Below, piece after piece: positions 5,052-9,899 of a stretch of DNA of 9,899 nt. The position numbers were made by a program, and so were the translations under genes. Below the pieces are notes generated by a model. It was not told where the DNA came from. It searched no databases and worked only from the letters and a program-made list of their open reading frames with translations. Every line of letters begins with the position of its first letter. Within the stretch, counting starts at the first letter, position 1. The stretch comes from Acidobacteriota bacterium (GTDB lineage Bacteria > Acidobacteriota > Terriglobia > Terriglobales > Acidobacteriaceae): NCBI GenBank assembly GCA_021851625.1, contig JAJZCX010000030.1, positions 1-9,899 of the forward strand, given 5' to 3'.

Positions 5052-6488
5052 GTGCATTGCTCGCGTCGAATTTCCCTCCAACCGCTTCGCAGCCTGCTGA
5101 TTGCCTGCCTGCTTGTACCCGCAATGCCGGGCAGGGCACAGACCACGCCCACAACAGTGCAGCAACCTGCGGATGGCGCGACAGCCATTTACAGTGCGGC
5201 CCAATGGAATGGCCGTTTGATTCTGGTGCTGCCCTTTGAAAACCTTTCCACGCAGCCGGGATTGGATTGGATCGGCGACTCGTTCCCGACGCTGTTGAAT
5301 GCACGGCTGCGCTCCGTGGGTTATATGACCATCCGACGCGAAGATCGCATCTATTCGATGCAACATCTCGGCCTGCCTGCGAATGCCCACTTAACGCACG
5401 CCACCACATATAAGGTTGCGCAAACCCTGGATGCCGATGCAGTGATTCTTGGCTCCTATCGCGTGGACAATGGAACGGTGACCGCGACGGCTCACATTCT
5501 GCAAATGCACGGCCCGCGTATGGATGGCCCGCTCACCGAGTCGGCACCGCTGAATCAACTGCTCGACGTGGAGGATGGTCTGGCTTGGCAGACTGCGCGC
5601 ACGCTGGATCCAAAGTTTTCCCAAGACAAAGAATCTTTTTTAAGCGCTGGACACACGCTGCGCTTGGACACGCTGGAAAATTACATACGTGGGGAGATCG
5701 AACCCGGGGTAGAGGAGCGCATCCGCCACTTGGCAATTGCTGTGCAGCTTAGCCCCAACTACGCTCCGGCGCGGTTGGCGTTGGGGCTGGCCTATTTTTC
5801 CAACCAACAATACAACCAAGCCATCGATACGTTGACGCAAGTGCCCGCGCAGAGTTCACAGGCGATGGAGGCGGAATTCTACACAGGATTAGCTGGCTTG
5901 TACACGGGGCAATACGCGAAGGCCGAGGTGGCCTTTGTCACACTCGCTGCCAAGCTGCCGCTGGCGGAAGTGTTGAACGATCAAGGCATCGCGCTCAACC
6001 GCGAGGCCAAGGATGGAACAGCGCTCATCGCACGCGCGGCGCAACTGAATCCGCAAAATGAAAATCTTTGGTTCAATCTCGCCGTCTCTGAACGCCGCGC
6101 ACACAAGGACGCTGCCGCGCTCGATGCCGTGCACAAGGCACTGGCGCTGCGCCCAGACGATGCCGATGCGCAGCAACTCCAGCAGCACTTGCTGGCGGAA
6201 ACAGGACAGTCTGCGCCCGCAGCCGCAGCTACAGACGCAGACTCCAGCGACGATGCAGACCCCGCGAAGGCATCCGATGCTGCCGACACAGCGGAGACGG
6301 CAGATGCGTCCGAGACAACGGACGCGCCCGATACGCCAATAGTGAACACGCCCTACGAGCCGTTGGAGCGCATTGCGCGCTCGTATAACGAAACATCCTT
6401 CCATCAAGCTGCGTTTGAATTGGAGCGATTGCGCGCGCAGCAACACGCAAACGCTGCGGCGACTGCGCGCGAGGCGCAACCGCAATGA
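5052..6488 (+). CDS. Exported TolB-N-like / TPR repeat protein
   Basis: 478 residues from a GTG start. Residues 1-29 look like a Sec signal peptide (RR, then LLIACLLVPAMPGRA), so the protein is probably periplasmic. Residues 55-185 resemble the alpha/beta domain found in TolB-N/FlgO-like and 'TPR-coupled' proteins: 'LVLPFENLSTQPGLDWIGDS', then 'DADAVILGSYRVDNGTVTATA'. Residues ~205-380 contain several TPR-like helical pairs, such as 'ARLALGLAYFSNQQYNQAID' and 'ALDAVHKALALRPDD'. Residues ~387-428 are a low-complexity A/D/T/S linker, followed by a helical tail (434-470). No enzyme motif is seen; a scaffold role is inferred. The stop overlaps the nfeD ATG by four bases (ATGA), so the two proteins are likely made together. 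No Shine-Dalgarno precedes GTG 5052; the next ATG at codon 25 would remove the signal peptide, so I kept GTG. Confidence 0.85.
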   Translation: MHCSRRISLQPLRSLLIACLLVPAMPGRAQTTPTTVQQPADGATAIYSAAQWNGRLILVLPFENLSTQPGLDWIGDSFPTLLNARLRSVGYMTIRREDRIYSMQHLGLPANAHLTHATTYKVAQTLDADAVILGSYRVDNGTVTATAHILQMHGPRMDGPLTESAPLNQLLDVEDGLAWQTARTLDPKFSQDKESFLSAGHTLRLDTLENYIRGEIEPGVEERIRHLAIAVQLSPNYAPARLALGLAYFSNQQYNQAIDTLTQVPAQSSQAMEAEFYTGLAGLYTGQYAKAEVAFVTLAAKLPLAEVLNDQGIALNREAKDGTALIARAAQLNPQNENLWFNLAVSERRAHKDAAALDAVHKALALRPDDADAQQLQQHLLAETGQSAPAAAATDADSSDDADPAKASDAADTAETADASETTDAPDTPIVNTPYEPLERIARSYNETSFHQAAFELERLRAQQHANAAATAREAQPQ

Positions 6489-7807
6489 ACTTGCTGCGCA
6501 AGCGCACATGGCATCTACGAACGGTCGCGCTAGCGCTTTCGCTGGCGTTTGCTCCAAGCCTGTGTGCGCTGGCGCCAACGCAGCCGCACATCGTGCGCAT
6601 CGTGTTGCGCGACACGGTGCAGCCGGTCAGCGCTGAATTTCTTGCACGCGGCTTGCAAGCCGCCGCCAAGGAACACGCGCAGGCCGTGTTGGTGGAGCTG
6701 GACACGCCCGGCGGACTGCTGGAGTCCACGCGCATCATGGTCGCAGCAATCGAGCACTCCGCAGTCCCTGTCATTCTGTATGTCGCTCCATCGGGCAGTC
6801 GCGCCGCCTCTGCTGGATTTTTCTTGCTCGAAGCCGCCGATGTGGCCGCGATGGCTCCGGGCACGAACACAGGCGCATCGCATCCAATTCTCGAAGGCCA
6901 ACGGATGGATCCCATCCTGAAGCAGAAGATCGAAAACGATGCAGCGGCCTTCTTGCGTTCCATCGTTGCGCGACGGCATCGCAATGCGCAGGCTGCGGAA
7001 GAGGCCGTGCGCGATTCCAAGTCCTACACGGATCAAGAGGCGCTCGATCTGCATTTGATTGATCGCATCGCTCCCAACGAGGCAGCGCTGCTGCAAGCGT
7101 TGGATGGCGCAACGATTCTGCGCTTCGACGGTAGCTCCACAGTGCTGCACACGCACAATGCGGATGTACAAACCATCGCTCCCAATCTGCGGGAACGGAT
7201 TCTCGGCGCGTTGATGGATCCCAATCTCGCCGTGCTGCTGCTCATCGCGGGCGCATTGCTCATCTATTTGGAGTTCCACGTTCCGGGTACGATCGTTCCC
7301 GGCTCCATCGGCACACTGCTGGTGCTGCTGTCACTTTTTGCGCTGAATTTACTGCCCATTCAGGCCACGGCTGCGGCGCTGCTCATCAGCGCGCTGGTGC
7401 TGCTACTGTTGGAGGTCAAATTTTCCAGCCACGGAGTTCTGGCGCTAGCGGGCATCGTTTGTCTGGTGCTGGGACTGCTGACGCTGGTCAATGGCCCCAT
7501 TCCAGAGATGCGTGTGCACCTAGCAACGGCGCTGGGCGTGGGCATCGGTTTTGGCAGCATTACATTTTTGCTAACCACTCTGGCTGTACGCGCGCGGCGC
7601 AACAAAATTCACATGGGTGGAGAAGCATTGCCCGGCGCGATTGCCATTGCACGGACGCCGCTCGATCCCGCGCAACATCCATCCGGACAAATTCTGTTGC
7701 ACGGAGAACTTTGGCAGGCGCAGTCGTTGCATCCCATCGCCGCCGGTGAGCGTGTGCGTGTACTGTCGCGGGACGGGCTGCTGCTAACCGTTGAGCGTGC
7801 CAACTAA
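6485..7807 (+). CDS. nfeD: NfeD-family membrane serine protease (long form, ClpP-like)
   Basis: Membrane-bound protease whose archaeal homologue (PH1510) cleaves the C-terminal region of its stomatin partner. It has 440 residues, the size of long NfeD proteins. A signal peptide or anchor spans 1-30. The ClpP-like periplasmic domain (35-230) has 'VELDTPGGLLEST' (oxyanion GG at 76-77), 'SGSRAASAGFF' with the predicted catalytic Ser109, and 'LKQKIENDAAAFLRS' with Lys148 as the likely dyad partner. Four to five membrane helices fall between about 248 and 368. The C-terminal OB-like NfeD domain covers ~376-438 (ALPGAIAIA ... HGELWQA ... GERVRVLSRDGLLLTVE). All parts are present. The start overlaps the preceding stop (ATGA), with a weak GAGG ten bases upstream. 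The slipin gene follows after 86 bp, as in many bacteria and archaea. Dyad positions rest on remembered alignment to PH1510. Confidence 0.93.
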   Translation: MNLLRKRTWHLRTVALALSLAFAPSLCALAPTQPHIVRIVLRDTVQPVSAEFLARGLQAAAKEHAQAVLVELDTPGGLLESTRIMVAAIEHSAVPVILYVAPSGSRAASAGFFLLEAADVAAMAPGTNTGASHPILEGQRMDPILKQKIENDAAAFLRSIVARRHRNAQAAEEAVRDSKSYTDQEALDLHLIDRIAPNEAALLQALDGATILRFDGSSTVLHTHNADVQTIAPNLRERILGALMDPNLAVLLLIAGALLIYLEFHVPGTIVPGSIGTLLVLLSLFALNLLPIQATAAALLISALVLLLLEVKFSSHGVLALAGIVCLVLGLLTLVNGPIPEMRVHLATALGVGIGFGSITFLLTTLAVRARRNKIHMGGEALPGAIAIARTPLDPAQHPSGQILLHGELWQAQSLHPIAAGERVRVLSRDGLLLTVERAN

Positions 7808-7826
7808 GGTGCAGGAGCGCATATTT

Positions 7827-7857
7827 TTTACCACGTGCAGCCGACGCGTGATATACA
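7827..7857 (+). promoter_or_regulatory. Possible internal promoter before the slipin gene
   Basis: TGA-TATACA (7849-7857) forms an extended -10 in the 86-bp nfeD-slipin gap, with TTTACC (7827-7832) 19 bp upstream as a weak -35. The predicted start near 7864 leaves a leader of about 30 nt that carries the strong AAGGAG site. It would allow slipin and the SPOR gene to be made without nfeD. By eye only. Confidence 0.35.
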
Positions 7858-7883
7858 ACCAGCAGAAGCGAAGAACTGCCGCA

Positions 7884-7889
7884 AAGGAG
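7884..7889 (+). promoter_or_regulatory. Strong ribosome binding site of the slipin gene
   Basis: AAGGAG lies four bases before ATG 7894. It is the best Shine-Dalgarno in the window and fixes the slipin start. It contrasts with the weak or absent sites of the TPR, GT39 and DUF3467 genes. Confidence 0.8.
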
Positions 7890-7893
7890 AACC

Positions 7894-8673
7894 ATGCCGA
7901 CCACAGCAACTCTGATCGTTGTTCTGATCATCGCGTTCTATCTGATGAACTCCATAAAAATTTTGAAGGAGTACGAACGTGCGGTCATCTTCCGGCTGGG
8001 TAGAATGCTGAACGCATCCAAAGGCCCCGGCGTGATTCTTGTCTTTCGGCCCTTTGACCAAATGGTGCGCATCTCCCTGCGGCAAGAGGTGATGGAGGTT
8101 CCGCCGCAAGACATCATCACGCGCGACAACGTGACGCTGAAGGTGAATGCCGTGTTGACACTGCGCGTCATCGATCCGACAAAGGCCGTGCTGGAAGTGA
8201 GCAACTACGTTTATCAGACCTCGCAATTTGCGCAGACTACGCTGCGCTCCGTATTGGGTGAAGTGGAGTTGGATGAGTTGCTCTCGCATCGGGAAACGCT
8301 GAATCAAAAAATTCAAACCATTATCGACCAGCACACCGCTCCGTATGGCGTCAAAGTGGTCAGCGTGGAAGTGAAGCAGGTCGATCTGCCGGAGTCCATG
8401 CTGCGCGCCATGGCCAAGCAGGCGGAGGCAGAACGCGAAAAACGCTCGAAGATCATCCACGCAGAGGGCGAGTTTAATGCTGCGCAAAAATTGGTGGACG
8501 CCGCTGCACTCTTGGCTACGCAACCCATCACCATGCAGCTACGTTATCTGCAAACGCTTTCTGACATTGGCGTGGAAAAAAACACCACCATCGTCTTCCC
8601 GCTACCCATGGAGCTCCTGAATCTGCTCAATAAGTCCAACTTGGGCGTAGGCGGAAATTCCGGGAAAGGATAG
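7894..8673 (+). CDS. Slipin (stomatin/SPFH family) membrane scaffold protein
   Basis: Forms oligomers on the inner membrane and is the usual partner of NfeD. It has 259 residues. One N-terminal hydrophobic segment (6-18) is followed by the SPFH domain: 'EYERAVIFRLGRMLNASKGPG' opening (27-46), 'RQEVMEVPPQDIITRDNVTL' (63-82), 'LTLRVIDPTKAVLEVSNY' (88-105), 'LRSVLGEVELDELLSHRETL' (117-136), and 'YGVKVVSVEVKQVDLPESML' (151-170). A charged coiled-coil (171-205, AKQAEAEREKRSKI) and a C-terminal hydrophobic segment, 'KNTTIVFPLPMELLNLL' (229-245), complete it. That last segment resembles the stretch of stomatin PH1511 (…VIVLMLPMEML) that the NfeD protease PH1510 cuts, so a protease-substrate pair is plausible here. 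Length and order are normal for the family. The SPOR gene starts six bases after its stop. Confidence 0.96.
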   Translation: MPTTATLIVVLIIAFYLMNSIKILKEYERAVIFRLGRMLNASKGPGVILVFRPFDQMVRISLRQEVMEVPPQDIITRDNVTLKVNAVLTLRVIDPTKAVLEVSNYVYQTSQFAQTTLRSVLGEVELDELLSHRETLNQKIQTIIDQHTAPYGVKVVSVEVKQVDLPESMLRAMAKQAEAEREKRSKIIHAEGEFNAAQKLVDAAALLATQPITMQLRYLQTLSDIGVEKNTTIVFPLPMELLNLLNKSNLGVGGNSGKG

Positions 8674-8679
8674 GCGCGC

Positions 8680-9306
8680 ATGGACACGCTCTTTCAAGAA
8701 GCCAAGGATATCGACGCAGAGTTGAGCTTGAGTACAGGGGTCATTCTCTCGCTCTTCTTTGGCATCACACTGGTTTCTGCGGTCTTTTTTGGTATGGGCT
8801 ATTCCTTTGGTGTAACGCATGGCGTTACGGCAGACACACTCAGCTTGCACGGCCTGCTGCATGGGAGCGCGCAGTCTGGTCCAGCATCGACCATATCTGC
8901 CAACAGCGCCACAACGCAGGTCGTCCCGGCTGCTCCAGTGCAAAGCACAACGCCCGCAGACTCCGCAGCGATGCAGGCCGCATCAGCACCAGCAGACGCC
9001 AGCGTGGCAATGGCTAGCGAACAGTCTTCGTCAGCCGTTTTGGGCGATCCGATTATGCACACTCCGGCCCGTGCGACTACAGCAATCTATATGGTGCAGA
9101 TTGCAGCATCTGCCAGTCGGCAGGATGCGCAGTTTTTGATTGCGAAGCTGCATCGATCAGGCCTGCACGCGCGCCTGCATCATGCTGTGCAAGATCGATT
9201 CTTCCGCGTGCAGATTGGACCGTTTGCATCCCGCAGCGATGCAATAGCCATGCGCAACAAAGCGCTCGCAGCCGGATTCAAGGCAATCTTAAAATCCAAT
9301 CATTAA
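8680..9306 (+). CDS. Single-pass membrane protein with C-terminal SPOR domain
   Basis: 208 residues. A short cytosolic N-terminus (1-19, acidic), one membrane helix (20-41, VILSLFFGITLVSAVFFGMG), and an A/S/T/P-rich flexible linker (~62-133) lead to a SPOR domain at ~134-206: 'AIYMVQIAASASRQDAQFLI', 'KLHRSGLHARL', 'FFRVQIGPFASRSDAIAMRN', 'AAGFKAIL'. SPOR domains bind glycan strands stripped of stem peptides, often at the division septum, so the predicted topology is N-in with the domain reaching the peptidoglycan. It lies six bases after the slipin stop, with GGAAAGGA upstream as a possible ribosome site, so co-expression with slipin is likely. The linker is low complexity but in frame. Specific function is unknown; it may be a division protein or an envelope partner of the slipin. 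Confidence 0.9.
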   Translation: MDTLFQEAKDIDAELSLSTGVILSLFFGITLVSAVFFGMGYSFGVTHGVTADTLSLHGLLHGSAQSGPASTISANSATTQVVPAAPVQSTTPADSAAMQAASAPADASVAMASEQSSSAVLGDPIMHTPARATTAIYMVQIAASASRQDAQFLIAKLHRSGLHARLHHAVQDRFFRVQIGPFASRSDAIAMRNKALAAGFKAILKSNH

Positions 9307-9308
9307 AA

Positions 9309-9899
9309 TTATGCGCGCATCCACTCTGGCAGTTTGCTAGCAATGGCGGCGCGCGTGGCTTGGGATAACTCCTCACGCGTGGCGTAGTCGCGCGCGTAGA
9401 GCGGTGCGTGAAAGTGCACGTGCGCCTCTCCGGGAAAAACGCGCAAACTGCCTTTGCGCATCATCTGCTCGGTGCCGTGGATGGAGATGGGGATCACTGC
9501 TGCACCGGTCTGCTCTGCCAAAAAAAATGGGCCTCTTTTGAAAGGGAGCAATCGTCCATCGTGCGACCGAGTACCCTCTGGAAACACGGTTATGTGCACG
9601 CCAGAGGCGAGTACCTGCGCGGCCTTCAAAATGCTCGCCTTTGCGCTCTCGTGTCGCCGGTCGCGCTCAACAGGAATGAAATCTCCCATGCGCATGCCCA
9701 CGCCAAGAATGGGAACCTTCATCAACTCGCTCTTGATTAAGAACGCAGTGCGCCCTGGTATCAGTGGTATCAAAATTGGTGGATCCAGATTTGAAATGTG
9801 ATTCATCATGAAAATGCAGGGCGTGTTTTCCGGAACATTTTCCAGACCTGTGACGCGCGTGCGAATGCCTACCAAGCGAATGCCCGTGCCCGCAATCCA
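9309..9899 (-). CDS. plsC: PlsC-type 1-acyl-sn-glycerol-3-phosphate acyltransferase, N-terminus cut by right edge
   Basis: Adds the second acyl chain to lysophosphatidic acid to make phosphatidic acid at the inner membrane; some relatives use other lyso-lipids. The frame is open to the window end, so the true start is beyond 9899, and a TTG at 9875 should not be taken as the start. 196 residues are visible. PlsC motifs in order: 'NHISNLD' (H-x4-D, H at 9798-9800, D at 9783-9785), 'GDFIPVERDRR' (block II), 'VFPEGTRSHDGRLLPFKRG' (block III, FPEGTR at 9567-9584), and 'VIPISIHGTE' (block IV). The C-terminus ends LPEWMRA. Family members usually have 220-260 residues, so perhaps 30-60 are missing, including an N-terminal membrane segment. 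It converges on the SPOR gene with only two bases between the stop codons, and no terminator hairpin is visible between them. Confidence 0.93.
   Translation of the reverse strand, partial: WIAGTGIRLVGIRTRVTGLENVPENTPCIFMMNHISNLDPPILIPLIPGRTAFLIKSELMKVPILGVGMRMGDFIPVERDRRHESAKASILKAAQVLASGVHITVFPEGTRSHDGRLLPFKRGPFFLAEQTGAAVIPISIHGTEQMMRKGSLRVFPGEAHVHFHAPLYARDYATREELSQATRAAIASKLPEWMRA

Noticed and set aside
5889..6578. 229-codon minus-strand frame and its neighbour at 6229-7020
   Set aside because: Both are antisense to the TPR and nfeD genes, rich in Arg and Cys as mirror frames of GC-rich genes are, and lack start signals.

Overview
The window reads as a stretch of chromosome from a GC-rich, Gram-negative-type bacterium. 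I think the phylum Acidobacteriota (class Terriglobia) is most likely. That rests on the gene mix, the Sec signal peptides, and the intergenic hairpin repeats of the 'GTCATTCTGAG...GAAGAATCC' kind, which I remember as common in those genomes. It is an inference and was not tested by any search.

Layout, left to right. (1) The end of a class II CPD photolyase gene (+) enters from the left edge and stops at 637. (2) About 690 bp (638-1329) contain no intact gene. They hold two ~200-bp direct copies of a composite hairpin repeat, separated by a degenerate ~50-bp tandem pair. (3) On the minus strand, a secreted GH27 alpha-galactosidase (1548-2744) is followed by a 66-codon remnant of a TMEM175-type channel gene (1330-1530). 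The remnant ends next to the second repeat copy. (4) A tRNA-Leu(UAG) gene (2874-2958) lies divergent from the galactosidase.

(5) From 3064 to 9306 all genes run on the plus strand: a DUF3467 protein, a GT39-type membrane glycosyltransferase, a TolB-N-like/TPR periplasmic protein, a long NfeD membrane serine protease, a slipin (stomatin/SPFH) protein, and a SPOR-domain membrane protein. The TPR and nfeD genes overlap by 4 bp, and the slipin and SPOR genes are 6 bp apart. A perfect TATAAT box sits just before the TPR gene, so the TPR-nfeD-slipin-SPOR set may be its own transcription unit, with a possible second promoter before the slipin. (6) A PlsC-type acyltransferase (minus) converges on the SPOR gene with 2 bp between stop codons and runs off the right edge.

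The most coherent functional story is the envelope cluster. NfeD and slipin are a known protease/substrate-scaffold pair, and this slipin keeps a C-terminal segment resembling the one archaeal NfeD cleaves. Two envelope proteins, TPR/TolB-like and SPOR, flank the pair and may be partners. I see no CRISPR, phage, transposase, toxin-antitoxin or defence system. The only clearly accessory-looking features are the repeats and the truncated TMEM175 gene beside them.
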